This document shows, in pieces, positions 41,277 through 49,945 of a DNA stretch of 64,000 nt. The notes below the pieces were generated by a model, which was not told the DNA's origin, did not search any database, and saw only the letters and a program-made list of their open reading frames with translations. The translations under genes and the position numbers were made by a program. Positions within the stretch are counted from its first letter, which is position 1. Every line of letters begins with the position of its first letter. Source of the stretch: Betaproteobacteria bacterium (GTDB lineage Bacteria > Pseudomonadota > Gammaproteobacteria > Burkholderiales > Usitatibacteraceae); assembly GCA_016711875.1 (NCBI GenBank), contig JADJSD010000001.1:868001-932000 (forward strand). The letters are read 5' to 3'.

Positions 41277-42212
41277 GTGCCCCCTTCCCGAATCCGCATC
41301 GCCACCCGCGAAAGCAAGCTCGCGATGTGGCAGACCGAGCACGTGGCCGCCCGCCTGGCCGAACGCCACCCCGGACTCGCCGTCGAGATCGTCGGCATGA
41401 CCACGAAGGGCGACCGCATCCTCGACCGCCCCCTCGCCCAGGTCGGCGGCAAGGGCCTGTTCATCAAGGAGCTCGAGGTCGCGCTTTCCGAGGGCCGCGC
41501 GGACATCGCCGTGCACTCGATGAAGGATGTCCCGATGGAACTGCCGCCGGGCTTCGCGATGGTGCCTTTCGGTCCCCGCGAGGACGCGCGCGACGCGTTC
41601 GTCTCCATCCGCCACGCCTCGCTCGAGGCGCTGCCCGCGGGCGCCGTCGTCGGCACTTCCAGCCTGCGGCGCGAATGCCAGCTTCGGCGCGCCTACCCGA
41701 CCCTCGTCATCAAGCCGCTGCGCGGCAACGTGAATACCCGGCTCGCGAAGCTGGAGGCCGGCGAGTACGACGCGATCATCCTCGCGGCCGCCGGCCTGAA
41801 GCGGCTGGGCTTCGGCGAGCGCATCAAGGCCCTGCTGCCCACGTCGCTCGCGCTGCCCGCCATCGGCCAGGGCATCCTCGCCATCGAATACCTTTCGGAC
41901 CGCGCGGACCTCGCCGAGGTGCTGGCGCCCTTCATCGATGCGGGCGCCCTGGTGGCCGCCACGGCCGAGCGCGCCCTGGGACTCGTCGTCGAGGGCAGCT
42001 GCGAGGTACCCCTGGGTGCCCATGCGGCCGTCGCGGGCGGGCAGGTCACCCTCGAGGCCTTCCTGGGCATGCCCGACGGCTCGCGCCTCATCCGCGAGAA
42101 GGCCGAAGCCCGCCCGGAAGAAGCCGCCGACCTCGGGCGCCGGCTCGGCGAACGGCTCCTCGCGCAAGGCGGACGCGCCGTGCTGGACGCGCTGCCCCGC
42201 GCGCCGTCGTGA
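41277..42212 (+). CDS. hemC: Porphobilinogen deaminase (hydroxymethylbilane synthase)
   Basis: The 311-residue enzyme joins four porphobilinogens into hydroxymethylbilane, the third common step of haem synthesis. Key residues are visible: D84 in HSMKDVP is the catalytic aspartate, and C242 in VEGSCEVPLGAHA anchors the dipyrromethane cofactor, the same number as in E. coli. The TSSLRRECQL and PLRGNVNTRL motifs bind the growing chain. The GTG start gives MPPSRIRIATRESKLA; GAAGAAGA lies nearby upstream. A GTGA overlap couples it to hemD, beginning a four-gene hem operon. Confidence 0.95.
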   Translation: MPPSRIRIATRESKLAMWQTEHVAARLAERHPGLAVEIVGMTTKGDRILDRPLAQVGGKGLFIKELEVALSEGRADIAVHSMKDVPMELPPGFAMVPFGPREDARDAFVSIRHASLEALPAGAVVGTSSLRRECQLRRAYPTLVIKPLRGNVNTRLAKLEAGEYDAIILAAAGLKRLGFGERIKALLPTSLALPAIGQGILAIEYLSDRADLAEVLAPFIDAGALVAATAERALGLVVEGSCEVPLGAHAAVAGGQVTLEAFLGMPDGSRLIREKAEARPEEAADLGRRLGERLLAQGGRAVLDALPRAPS

Positions 42213-42979
42213 GCCCGGCGGGCCCCCTCGCGGGACTCGGCATCGTCCTCACGCGGCCCCGGTCGCAATCGCTCGCGCTCGCGGCGCCCCTCGAGGCCGA
42301 GGGCGCGCGCGTCCTGTGCTGTCCCAGCCTCGAGATCGTCCCGGTCGACCCCGCGGGGGCGAGCCTTGCGGCCCTTGCCGGCCTGGGCGAGGCCCGGCTC
42401 GCGATCTTCGTGAGCGCCAATGCCGTCCTGCACGGCCTCGCCGCCGCCCGCCGCCACGGCCCGTGGCCCGCCGGCGTGGCCGCAGCCGCCGTGGGCGAGG
42501 CGACCGCCACCGCGCTGCGTGAAGCCGGCATCGGGCCCGTGATCGCCCCGTCGGGCCGCGCCGACAGCGAGGCGCTCCTCGCGCTGCCCCGATTGCAGGC
42601 GGTCGAGGGGGCCCCTATCATCATCTTCCGCGGCGTGGGGGGGCGCGAGCACCTGAAGAACGTGCTCGAATCCCGCGGCGCGCGGGTGGATTACGTCGAG
42701 TGCTACCGACGCGAGCGTCCGGCGACCGATCCGGCCGAGACCCGGTCGGCGATCGAACGCGGCGAAATCCACGCGGTCCACGCCATGAGCGCAGAATCGG
42801 TGGAGAATTTCGGGGCGATCGTGGGTCCCGCGGTATCCCTGGATGCCCTCGCCCTCGTGGTGCCCCACGAGGCGATCGGCCGCAGTCCCGCCCGCGCTCG
42901 CTTCGGGCGCTTGATCGTCGCCGGTCCCGGGCCCCGCGGCCTCGTCGATTCGCTTCTCAACCTGCCAAGGAAGGCATGA
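42209..42979 (+). CDS. hemD: Uroporphyrinogen-III synthase
   Basis: This 256-residue protein has the loosely conserved two-lobe pattern of HemD: VLTRPRSQSLALAAPLEAEG at the start, FVSANAVLHGL in the first lobe, and FRGVGGREHLKNVLESRGA with VDYVECYRR in the second. It cyclises hydroxymethylbilane with inversion of ring D. The GTG start overlaps the hemC stop and its own stop overlaps the hemX ATG, so the three genes are translationally chained. Identity depends heavily on context because the family diverges in sequence. Confidence 0.92.
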   Translation: MSPAGPLAGLGIVLTRPRSQSLALAAPLEAEGARVLCCPSLEIVPVDPAGASLAALAGLGEARLAIFVSANAVLHGLAAARRHGPWPAGVAAAAVGEATATALREAGIGPVIAPSGRADSEALLALPRLQAVEGAPIIIFRGVGGREHLKNVLESRGARVDYVECYRRERPATDPAETRSAIERGEIHAVHAMSAESVENFGAIVGPAVSLDALALVVPHEAIGRSPARARFGRLIVAGPGPRGLVDSLLNLPRKA

Positions 42980-44037
42980 GTTCCTCACCGCTTCCCGAAT
43001 CCGCACCGCCCTCGTTGCCGCCGCCGCGCGCCGCGCGTCCCGCCGCGCCCACGGACCGCACGGCCCGATGGGGCCTTGCCGTCGCGCTCGCCGTGGCCGT
43101 GGCCGCCGTCGCCCTCGCGTGGGACGCCCGCCAGTCCTTCTCCTCGCTGTCGCAATCCTCCGGCGGCCGCCTCGCGGATCTCGGCGCCGAGGTGGCCCAG
43201 TCGAAGGGCGCGCTCGCGCAGGCGCAGGCCGCGCTCAAGGACTCGCAGGCCCGGCTCGCGGAACTCGAGTCGCGCCTCGCCGACGCCCAGGAAAGCCGCG
43301 TGGCCGTGGAGGACATGCACCGCGAACTCTCGCGCAGCGCCGACGACCGCATGCTCGCCGAGGTGGAGCAGCTGCTCATCCTCGCGAGCCAGCAACTGCA
43401 GCTCGCCGGCAACGTGAAGGGCGCGCTCATCGCGCTCGAGGCCGCCGACCAGCGCCTCGCGCGCGCCGACAAGCTGCAGGCGGCGAACCTGCGCCGCGCG
43501 CTCAACCAGGACATGGAGCGGCTGAAGGCACTGCCGCTCGTCGACACCGTGGGCCTCGCGGTGAAGCTCGACGGCCTCGTGCAGGCCGCCGACACGCTGC
43601 CGCTCGTGGTCTCAGAGACGCTGCCGCCCGCGCGCTCGCCGGCGAAGTCGAAGCCGCCGGAGGAATCCGGGTGGCTGCGCGCGCTGCGCGATTTCTGGGA
43701 GGAGATGAAGGGCCTGGTGCGCATCCGCGAGATCGAGACGCACGAGGCCGCGCTCGTCTCGCCGGCCCAGGCGTACTTCCTGCGCCAGAACCTCAAGCTG
43801 CGCCTGCTCGCCGCGCGCGTGGCGCTTCTCGCCCGCGACGAGGCCTCCTACCGCGACGACGTCAAGGCCGCGCAGGCCTGGATCGGGAAGTACTTCGACT
43901 CGAAGGCGCGGCCCACCGTCGTCGCGCAGGCGACGCTCAAGCAGCTCGCGGACAGCCCGGTCTCGATCGTCGTGCCGGACATCAACACGAGCCTCTCGGC
44001 GGTGCGCTCGGCCCGCTCGGCTCGCGAGAAGCGCTAG
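42976..44037 (+). CDS. hemX: HemX-like membrane protein
   Basis: The 353-residue protein has a Pro-rich cytoplasmic N-terminus and one membrane helix (WGLAVALAVAVAAVALAW, about 32-49). A long coiled-coil region follows (QAQAALKDSQARLAELESRL), then a helical domain including WLRALRDFWEEMKGLVRI. It fits the HemX family found after hemD in beta- and gammaproteobacteria, once annotated as uroporphyrin-III methyltransferase. No SAM-binding motif is seen, so that activity is doubtful. It is likely a scaffold or modulator of haem enzymes at the inner membrane. The ATG overlaps the hemD stop (ATGA). Confidence 0.9.
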   Translation: MSSSPLPESAPPSLPPPRAARPAAPTDRTARWGLAVALAVAVAAVALAWDARQSFSSLSQSSGGRLADLGAEVAQSKGALAQAQAALKDSQARLAELESRLADAQESRVAVEDMHRELSRSADDRMLAEVEQLLILASQQLQLAGNVKGALIALEAADQRLARADKLQAANLRRALNQDMERLKALPLVDTVGLAVKLDGLVQAADTLPLVVSETLPPARSPAKSKPPEESGWLRALRDFWEEMKGLVRIREIETHEAALVSPAQAYFLRQNLKLRLLAARVALLARDEASYRDDVKAAQAWIGKYFDSKARPTVVAQATLKQLADSPVSIVVPDINTSLSAVRSARSAREKR

Positions 44038-44041
44038 CGCC

Positions 44042-45211
44042 ATGCGCTTCGCGATCTGGTCCGTCGTCCTCGCCGTCCTCGCGGTGGGCATCGCCCTCCT
44101 CGCGCGCCAGTCCGACGGCTACGTCGTGATCGTGGCGGCGCCGTACCGGGTCGAACTCTCGCTCAACCTGCTGGTGCTCGGGGTGCTCGCAGGCTACGTC
44201 GCCTTCCACCTGCTGGCGCGCCTGGCCGAGACGCTGCTCGCCATCCCGAACCGGGTGGCGGCGTACCGCGAGGAGCGCGCCCGCAACCGCGCCCGCCAGT
44301 CGCTCAACGACGCGCTCATCGCGTTCTTCCAGGGCCGCTTCGCGAGCGCGGAGAAGTCCGCTTCCATCGCGATGGAAAGCGACGAGTCGCGCGGCGTCGC
44401 CGCGATCATCGCCGCCCGCAGCGCCCACGAGCTGGGCCGGTTCAGCGAGCGCGAACAGTTCCTGGACCAGGCGAAGGGCGCGCCCGCCGTCGACCAGGCC
44501 CGCCTCACCACGCTCGCCGACCTGCTCCTCGCGCAGGGCCGGCACGAGGAGGCGCTCGCGGTCCTGAAGGACCTCGCCGGCCGCGACGCGCGCAACGTGC
44601 GCCTGCTGCGCATGCGCCTCGCCTCGGAGACGGCCCTCAAGCGCTGGGACGACGCGCTCGCCACCACGAACGCGCTCGCGAAGCTGGGCGGCATCCCGGA
44701 GACCGAGGCGACCGCGACGCGCCGGGCCGCGCACCTGGGAAACCTCAACCGCAAGGCGCAGGACGCGGTGGCCCTCACGCAGTACTGGAAGCACCTGCCC
44801 AACGAGTTGCGGCTCGACCCTTCCATTGCCGCGACGGCCGCGCGCTTCCACCTCGCGCTCGGCGGCAACGCCGAGGCGCAGCTCATCGTCGAGGACGCGC
44901 TGGCCGCCGGCTGGGACACGGGCCTGGTCGCGCTCTACGCCGATTGCGCGGGCACGAGCGCGGTGCACCTCATCGAGCGCGGCGAGAAGTGGCTGCGCTC
45001 CCACGCGCGCGACCCGGCGCTCCTGCTCACGCTCGGCAAGCTCTGCATGAAGCAGGGCCTGTGGGGCAAGGCGCAGAGCTACATCGAGGCGAGCCTCGCC
45101 CTGGAGCCCACGCACGAGGGCCACATGACGCTCGCCGCCCTGATGGAGCGCATCGGCAAGCCGCAGGAAGCCTCGCGCCATTTCCGCAAGAGCGCCGAGC
45201 TCGCCGGCTAA
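44042..45211 (+). CDS. hemY: HemY-like TPR membrane protein
   Basis: The 389-residue protein starts with two membrane helices (RFAIWSVVLAVLAVGIALLA and LSLNLLVLGVLAGYVAFHLL), the HemY_N pattern. Residues from about 95 on are TPR-type helical repeats. HemY of this type is not protoporphyrinogen oxidase, in spite of the shared symbol with gram-positive species. It follows hemX by four bases and completes hemCDXY. It probably organises late haem enzymes at the inner membrane; this role is inferred from family and position. Confidence 0.9.
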   Translation: MRFAIWSVVLAVLAVGIALLARQSDGYVVIVAAPYRVELSLNLLVLGVLAGYVAFHLLARLAETLLAIPNRVAAYREERARNRARQSLNDALIAFFQGRFASAEKSASIAMESDESRGVAAIIAARSAHELGRFSEREQFLDQAKGAPAVDQARLTTLADLLLAQGRHEEALAVLKDLAGRDARNVRLLRMRLASETALKRWDDALATTNALAKLGGIPETEATATRRAAHLGNLNRKAQDAVALTQYWKHLPNELRLDPSIAATAARFHLALGGNAEAQLIVEDALAAGWDTGLVALYADCAGTSAVHLIERGEKWLRSHARDPALLLTLGKLCMKQGLWGKAQSYIEASLALEPTHEGHMTLAALMERIGKPQEASRHFRKSAELAG

Positions 45212-45250
45212 GCCCGTCCGCGCGCCCGGATTCCCCGAGAAACCCCGACG

Positions 45251-45838
45251 ATGGAGATCTCCCGCATGTCGCGCGACTACGCCGCCCTCAGCCTCAAGCC
45301 GCTGCCCGCCCCCTCCCGCCTGGCCGACCTGCCGGGCCCGGCCCAGGTCGGGCTCGACGATCCCGCGGAGTCCGTGATGACCGACCTGCGCGAGGTCCGC
45401 GCCGGCTACACCTCGCCCGAGCGCTCCGTCGCCGAGGCCCAGGCCGTGATGGCGAGCCGAAGCGTGCGGCTGCTCTTCGTGCTCGACGCCTCGCGCGCCA
45501 TCGTGGGCGTTCTCACCATGTCGGACCTCGCGGGCGAGAAGGTCGTGCGCTTCATGCGCGAGCGCAGCCTCGAGCGGGACGACGTCACGGTGGCCGACGT
45601 GATGACGCCGGAGGGCGACCTTCGCGCCGTGCCGCTGTCGCAGGTGAAGTCCATGCGCGTGGGCCACGTCATCGCGACGCTGAAGTCCGCCGGGCGGATG
45701 CACGTGATCGTCGCCGACGGCGAGCGCGTCTGCGGCGTCTTCTCGACGCAGCGCATCGCCCGCCAGCTGGGCATCTCGCTCGAGACCTTCGCCGTGGCGA
45801 GCACCTTCTCCGAGATCGAGGCGGCCCTGGCGGGCTAG
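45251..45838 (+). CDS. CBS-domain protein
   Basis: This 195-residue protein carries two CBS motifs in tandem, the Bateman module. The first includes GYTSPERSVAEAQAVMASRSV and LLFVLDASRAIVGVLTMSDL. The second includes DVMTPEGDLRAVPLSQVKSM and MHVIVADGERVCGVFSTQ. CBS pairs bind adenine nucleotides and regulate enzymes or channels. No effector domain is attached, so it may act on a partner protein. The ATG at 45251 is used; ATG 45266 has a better-spaced GGAG and would remove five residues. Its end overlaps the convergent reductase gene by four bases. Confidence 0.85.
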   Translation: MEISRMSRDYAALSLKPLPAPSRLADLPGPAQVGLDDPAESVMTDLREVRAGYTSPERSVAEAQAVMASRSVRLLFVLDASRAIVGVLTMSDLAGEKVVRFMRERSLERDDVTVADVMTPEGDLRAVPLSQVKSMRVGHVIATLKSAGRMHVIVADGERVCGVFSTQRIARQLGISLETFAVASTFSEIEAALAG

Positions 45839-46887
45839 GGCTTCGCGGCCGCCGGCGTGGAGTAGGTGAAGGCGTCGCAGAAGAACTCGTCCGCCGGGAG
45901 CGCGCGCTCCTCGACGAACGTCTTCTTCGCCACGTCCGTCATGGCCGGCGCTCCGCAGGCGTAGACCTGCCAGCCCGCGAGGCTCCTGAAGTCGTCGAGC
46001 ACGGCCTGGTGGACGAGGCCGGTCCGGCCGGCCCATTCGTCTCCCGGCAGCGGATCGGACAGCACGGGAATGTAGGTGAAGTTCGCGTGCTCGCGCTGCC
46101 AGCGGATCGGCAGGTCGTGCAGGTACAGGTCCGCCTTCGCGCGGGCGCCCCAGTAGAGGATCATCGGGCGGTCGATCCCCTGGTGGAACGCGTGCTCGAT
46201 CACGGCCTTCACCGGCGCGAAACCCGTTCCGCCCGCGACCAGGATCATCGGCTTGTCGTTGTCCTCGCGCAGGTAGAAGCCGCCGAGCGGTCCTTCGAAG
46301 CGCAGGATGGCGCGTTCCTTCATCTCCTCGAACACGTATTTCGAGAATGCGCCGCCCGGGGTGCGCCGCACGTGCAGCTGCAGGTGCGTGTCGTCGTGCG
46401 GCGCGTTGGCCATCGAGTAGCTGCGGCGCTTGCCGTCCTTCATCAGGATGTCGACGTACTGGCCGGCGAGGAACTGCAGGCGCTCGGAGGCCGGCAGCTT
46501 CAGGTAGAGGACGGCGACGTCCTCGGCGGGCTTCTCGACCTTCTCGACACGCGCGGGCAGCGTGCGGATCGTGAGGTCCTTCAGCCCCGCGAGTTCGCGC
46601 ACCTCGAGAACGAGGTCCGTGACGGGCTTCGTGCAGCAGGTGAGCGCGCGACCCTGCGCCTTCTCCGCGGTGCTGATGGCGCGCTCCTGGTGCTCGCCGT
46701 ATTCGAGCGAGCCGCCCAGGAGCGTGCCCTTGCACGCGCCACAGGCCCCGTTGCGGCAGCCGTAGGGCAGGCCCACCCCTTCACGAATCGCCGCCTCGAG
46801 AACGGTTTCGCCGGGCCGCACGGTGAACGTGCGACCGCTCGGCTCGAGGCGCACCTGGTGGGCGGCCGGGGCTGACGATTCAGGCAA
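45835..46887 (-). CDS. 2Fe-2S ferredoxin-NAD(P)H flavoprotein reductase
   Basis: The 350-residue protein has an N-terminal plant-type 2Fe-2S domain with C44, C49, C52 and C84 (GCRNGACGACKG, LTCCTKP). A ferredoxin-NADP reductase-like part follows, with FAD contact RRSYSMANAP and NAD(P) motif LVAGGTGFAPVKAVIEH. Similar proteins are often named CDP-6-deoxy-delta-3,4-glucoseen reductase, a sugar enzyme, but in this gene context a general electron-transfer reductase for an unlinked oxygenase or reductase is equally likely. The apparent start is TTG; no ATG or GTG fits upstream of the Fe-S domain, so the start is uncertain. It converges on the CBS gene with a four-base overlap. Confidence 0.85.
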   Translation of the reverse strand: MPESSAPAAHQVRLEPSGRTFTVRPGETVLEAAIREGVGLPYGCRNGACGACKGTLLGGSLEYGEHQERAISTAEKAQGRALTCCTKPVTDLVLEVRELAGLKDLTIRTLPARVEKVEKPAEDVAVLYLKLPASERLQFLAGQYVDILMKDGKRRSYSMANAPHDDTHLQLHVRRTPGGAFSKYVFEEMKERAILRFEGPLGGFYLREDNDKPMILVAGGTGFAPVKAVIEHAFHQGIDRPMILYWGARAKADLYLHDLPIRWQREHANFTYIPVLSDPLPGDEWAGRTGLVHQAVLDDFRSLAGWQVYACGAPAMTDVAKKTFVEERALPADEFFCDAFTYSTPAAAKP

Positions 46888-46976
46888 CGGGAAGGTCTTT
46901 CGTGGGCGGTGGCTGAGGACGGGTGCGGCAAGGCCGGCCCGAAGCGAGCCGCGATTCTACCCGAAGGGCCCGGCGC

Positions 46977-47360
46977 CTACCGTTCGCGGCGGAACTGGCC
47001 GTCGACCACGTTGCCGAACCCGCGGGCCGGGAACGGCTCCACATGGGCGGGACGCGGCAGCAGCAGCAACGTGAGCGCGATGAAGTCGGAAATGATGCCC
47101 GGGAAGATGAGGAAGAGGCCGGCGATCACCGTGCGCGCGCTGTCCACCAGCGCCGCGATGGGAAAGCGGCCCACCGCGATGGCGGCGCCGATGCGGGCCA
47201 CGAGGGCGAAACGTGCTTCCTTCAGCAGGGCGAACCCGGCGCACGCCGCCAGCACCACCCAGCCAAGCACCCACCAGCCGTGCGTCTCGGCCAGGTGCAC
47301 GAGCAGCCCGATTTCCACGAGAGGGAAACCCAGTAAGATGGCGACCAGCGCGAGTCTCAT
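46977..47360 (-). CDS. fxsA: FxsA family inner-membrane protein
   Basis: This 127-residue membrane protein has about four hydrophobic helices and the FxsA pattern: LLGFPLVEIGLLVHLAETHG, then KEARFALVARIGAA, LFLIFPGIISDFIALTLLL and an RP-rich tail. In E. coli FxsA reduces phage T7 exclusion by F plasmid PifA, but its normal cellular role is unknown. It lies divergent from cutA, with a 56-base gap that holds only a GAAATTTC palindrome. The adjacent fxsA-cutA pair is a common betaproteobacterial arrangement. Confidence 0.9.
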   Translation of the reverse strand: MRLALVAILLGFPLVEIGLLVHLAETHGWWVLGWVVLAACAGFALLKEARFALVARIGAAIAVGRFPIAALVDSARTVIAGLFLIFPGIISDFIALTLLLLPRPAHVEPFPARGFGNVVDGQFRRER

Positions 47361-47416
47361 GCCTTTTCCCCGAAATTTCGATCCGGCTGGCGGGTCCGGG
47401 GAACATCCCGCCCCCC

Positions 47417-47758
47417 ATGGCCGTCATCGCCGTCATCACCAACCTACCCGACTCCGAGTCCGCTTTCAATCTGGCGCGGATTCTCGTCGAGCGGCGCCTG
47501 GCCGCCTGCGCCAACGTACTGGCGCCCGCGACCTCCTTTTTCCGCTGGCAGGGCCGGATGGAGGAAGCGCCGGAAGTGCCGGTGATCCTCAAGACGACCG
47601 CCGAGCGCTACCCCGAACTGGAGCGCGCCTTGCGGGAGCTGCATCCGTACGACCTTCCGGAAATCCTGGCGTTCGACGCACGGCAGGGACTTACGGCCTA
47701 CCTGGAGTGGGTCGAGCGCGAATGCAAGGTTCTTTCGGCAGATTCTCCCGCACCATGA
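47417..47758 (+). CDS. cutA: Divalent cation tolerance protein CutA
   Basis: The 113-residue protein is a complete CutA trimer subunit: TNLPDSESAFNLARILVERR, LAACANV, FFRWQGRMEEAPEVPVILKT and ELHPYDLPEILAF. CutA was linked to copper tolerance in E. coli, but its molecular role is unsettled. Its stop overlaps the start of the DsbD N-terminal-domain gene (ATGA). The order cutA-dsbD-tlpA-aroQ is typical of betaproteobacteria. Confidence 0.93.
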   Translation: MAVIAVITNLPDSESAFNLARILVERRLAACANVLAPATSFFRWQGRMEEAPEVPVILKTTAERYPELERALRELHPYDLPEILAFDARQGLTAYLEWVERECKVLSADSPAP

Positions 47759-48264
47759 GGCGGTTCCTGGGCCTTGCCGCCGCCTTCGCCTGCCTCTGTC
47801 TTCCCGCCCGGGCCGCGTCCCCGGATGACCCCCTGGAAGCCGACCAGGCCTTCCGGCCCACGGCAAGGCTGATATCCGGAACCGCCGAGGCGTCGGGCCG
47901 CCATGGCATCGACGTCGAGTACCGCATCGCGGCCGGGTATTACCTCTATCGCGACCGGATGCGCTTCGAGGTGCTGCCCGCCACGCTCCTCATCGGGCCC
48001 GCGGAGTTTCCCCGGGGCCTGGAAATCGAGGATCCCTTCCTCGGAAAGTCGGTGATCTTTCGCGAATCGGTGACGATCCACCTTCCCTTCACCGTGAGCA
48101 GCGTCAGGCCGGGCCCGTACCGCGTTCGCATCACCGCTCAGGGGTGTGCGGAAAGCCGCCTTTGCTACGCGCCCTTCGTGCAGGAGCTGCCGCTCAACAT
48201 ACCGCCGGGCTATCGCGTCACCGATTCCCCCACTCGCCCCCTGCCCCCGGGACTGCAAAGGTGA
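47755..48264 (+). CDS. Stand-alone DsbD N-terminal domain protein
   Basis: The 169-residue protein has a signal peptide (cleavage near ARA-AS, residue 20-21) and then only the DsbD alpha domain. The redox pair is C131-X5-C137 in QGCAESRLCYAPF, matching C103/C109 of E. coli DsbD. The cap-loop equivalent is DPFLG. The usual eight-helix membrane domain and C-terminal thioredoxin domain of DsbD are absent, and there is no room for them: the stop overlaps the tlpA start (GTGA). This is therefore a truncated or specialised DsbD rather than a frameshift. It might deliver electrons to periplasmic proteins if reduced by another membrane thiol pathway or by the neighbouring TlpA. Confidence 0.85.
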   Translation: MRRFLGLAAAFACLCLPARAASPDDPLEADQAFRPTARLISGTAEASGRHGIDVEYRIAAGYYLYRDRMRFEVLPATLLIGPAEFPRGLEIEDPFLGKSVIFRESVTIHLPFTVSSVRPGPYRVRITAQGCAESRLCYAPFVQELPLNIPPGYRVTDSPTRPLPPGLQR

Positions 48265-48812
48265 AGGCCTGGATCCCGTTCGTCGGGGTCGGCGTCCTGG
48301 CCGCCCTGGCTGGCGCCTCCCTCTGGCTCGCGAACACCCCGGACGCACCATCCGTGCCGAAAGCGGGGGCAGTCGATGCCGCCCCCGCCACCGTAATGGC
48401 GGCGAATTTCGTCGATCATGACGGTAAAAGCCGCGTACTGGGTCAATTGGGCGGCAAAGTGATCGTCGTCAATTTCTGGGCGACCTGGTGCACGCCGTGC
48501 GTCGAGGAAATGCCCGGGTTCGCCCGCCTGCAGACCCGGTGGGAGCCCCGGGGCGTGCGATTCGTGGGCCTCGCCAACGACGACCCGGTGAAGGTGAAGG
48601 CCTTCGGCGAAAAGCTCGCGATCAATTATCCGCTGTGGACAGGCGAGGCCGCCGTCATGGACCTTTCCCGGCGTCTCGGCAATCGGATCGGCGTGCTGCC
48701 CCACACCGTCCTGCTGGACGGGGACGGCAAGGTCATCGAAAGCCGGATCGGCATCTACGCCGAGGACCAGCTTGAAGCGCGTCTCGCGGAGATCCTGCTC
48801 CGAGGCCCATGA
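48261..48812 (+). CDS. TlpA-like membrane-anchored thioredoxin
   Basis: This 183-residue protein has an N-terminal membrane anchor (about 4-24) and a periplasmic TlpA/ResA-type thioredoxin fold with active site WCTPC (C77, C80) in NFWATWCTPCVEEMPGF. The later cis-proline loop reads GVLPHTVLLD. Such proteins reduce or oxidise specific periplasmic thiols, for example apocytochromes. The GTG start overlaps the stop of the DsbD-like gene. With the membrane part of DsbD missing, this protein is the obvious candidate partner for the DsbD-like domain. Confidence 0.9.
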   Translation: MKAWIPFVGVGVLAALAGASLWLANTPDAPSVPKAGAVDAAPATVMAANFVDHDGKSRVLGQLGGKVIVVNFWATWCTPCVEEMPGFARLQTRWEPRGVRFVGLANDDPVKVKAFGEKLAINYPLWTGEAAVMDLSRRLGNRIGVLPHTVLLDGDGKVIESRIGIYAEDQLEARLAEILLRGP

Positions 48813-48994
48813 GAGAAATCCTCTCAAATTCGTCGATCTCCGGCGAAATAGCACGCATTCGCCCCGGGCCTCCCGGCCCCTAGCGGGTTTCGTGCCTACC
48901 CTCGCCCGGGCTGGCGCCTGCCAGAAGCCATGACTTCACGCAACGTCGGCGAACGCTGGACATCTTGCGAGCGCTTGCGGCAGACTCGCCCCCC

Positions 48995-49444
48995 ATGTCC
49001 GGCATCCTGGTTCTTCACGGACCCAACCTCAACCTGCTGGGTACCCGCGAACCCGATATCTACGGGAGCGTGACCCTGGCCGATATCGACCGCCGCCTCG
49101 TCGAGCGAGGCCGTGCGGCCGGGGTTGCCGTGCGGACCTTCCAGAACAATGCCGAAGCCCCGCTGATCGACCGCATCCATGCGGCGAAAAGCGACGAAAC
49201 GGCCTTCATCATCATCAATCCGGCAGCATTCACCCACACCAGCGTCGCGCTGCGCGATGCCCTCGCGGCCGTGGCCATCCCGTTCATCGAGGTCCACCTC
49301 TCGAACGTGCATGCCCGCGAGCCGTTCCGGAAGCACTCCTATTTCACCGATCTCGCGGTGGGAGTGATCTCCGGGCTGGGCGCGCATGGCTACGAGCTCG
49401 CGCTGGAAGCCGCTTTGGCCCGCCTCGCCCCCACGAAGGGCTGA
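48995..49444 (+). CDS. aroQ: Type II 3-dehydroquinate dehydratase
   Basis: The 149-residue enzyme matches AroQ throughout: VLHGPNLNLLGTREPDIYG holds the lid arginine R18 and catalytic Y23, and EVHLSNVHAREPFRKHSY holds the catalytic histidine region. It performs the third shikimate step as a dodecamer in the cytoplasm. The ATG chosen (MSGILVLHGPN) has no strong ribosome site. A longer in-frame start at 48965 exists. The 182-base gap upstream shows no riboswitch or clear promoter, only a weak GAGAG/CTCTC hairpin after the TlpA stop. It precedes accB by 20 bases. Confidence 0.95.
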   Translation: MSGILVLHGPNLNLLGTREPDIYGSVTLADIDRRLVERGRAAGVAVRTFQNNAEAPLIDRIHAAKSDETAFIIINPAAFTHTSVALRDALAAVAIPFIEVHLSNVHAREPFRKHSYFTDLAVGVISGLGAHGYELALEAALARLAPTKG

Positions 49445-49464
49445 AGGCCGCGCCCGGAGGACCC

Positions 49465-49929
49465 ATGGACCTGAGAAAGCTGAAGAAGCTGATCGACCTC
49501 GTGCAGGAGTCGGGGATCGGCGAACTGGAAATCACCGAAGGCGAGGAAAAGGTGCGCATCAGCCGTGCCGGGACCGCCGCGCCGATCGTGATGGCGTCCT
49601 CCCCGATGCAGATGATGCCCGCCGGCATCGCCACCGGCCCGGCGGCCGGCACCGCCCCGACCGATGCCGCGCCGGCCGCACCCGCCGAGCCGGCCGGCCA
49701 CACGCTCAAGTCCCCGATGGTCGGCACGTTCTACCGTTCGCCCTCGCCGGGCGCCCCCTCCTTCATCGAGGTCGGCCAGGCCGTGGGCAAGGGCCAGACC
49801 CTTTGCATCATCGAGGCGATGAAGCTCCTCAACGAGATCGAGAGCGACAAGGCGGGCGTCGTGAAGGCGATCCTCGTGGAGAACGGCCAGCCCGTGGAAT
49901 ACGGCCAGCCGCTCTTCGTCATCGAATAG
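49465..49929 (+). CDS. accB: Biotin carboxyl carrier protein of acetyl-CoA carboxylase
   Basis: The 154-residue protein has an N-terminal helical part, an Ala/Pro linker (about 38-78), and a biotinyl domain. The biotin-accepting lysine is K120 in IIEAMKLLNEIE. The thumb region reads SPMVGTFYRSPSPGAPSF. It carries carboxybiotin between AccC and AccAD in malonyl-CoA synthesis. GGAGG lies about eight bases before the ATG. accC follows by 16 bases, the standard operon. Confidence 0.97.
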   Translation: MDLRKLKKLIDLVQESGIGELEITEGEEKVRISRAGTAAPIVMASSPMQMMPAGIATGPAAGTAPTDAAPAAPAEPAGHTLKSPMVGTFYRSPSPGAPSFIEVGQAVGKGQTLCIIEAMKLLNEIESDKAGVVKAILVENGQPVEYGQPLFVIE

Positions 49930-49945
49930 CACCCACTTCCTTCAC

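Noticed and set aside
47755..48264. Frameshifted full-length dsbD
   Set aside because: The stop overlaps the tlpA start and no membrane-helix coding remains downstream, so the rest of dsbD is absent rather than out of frame.
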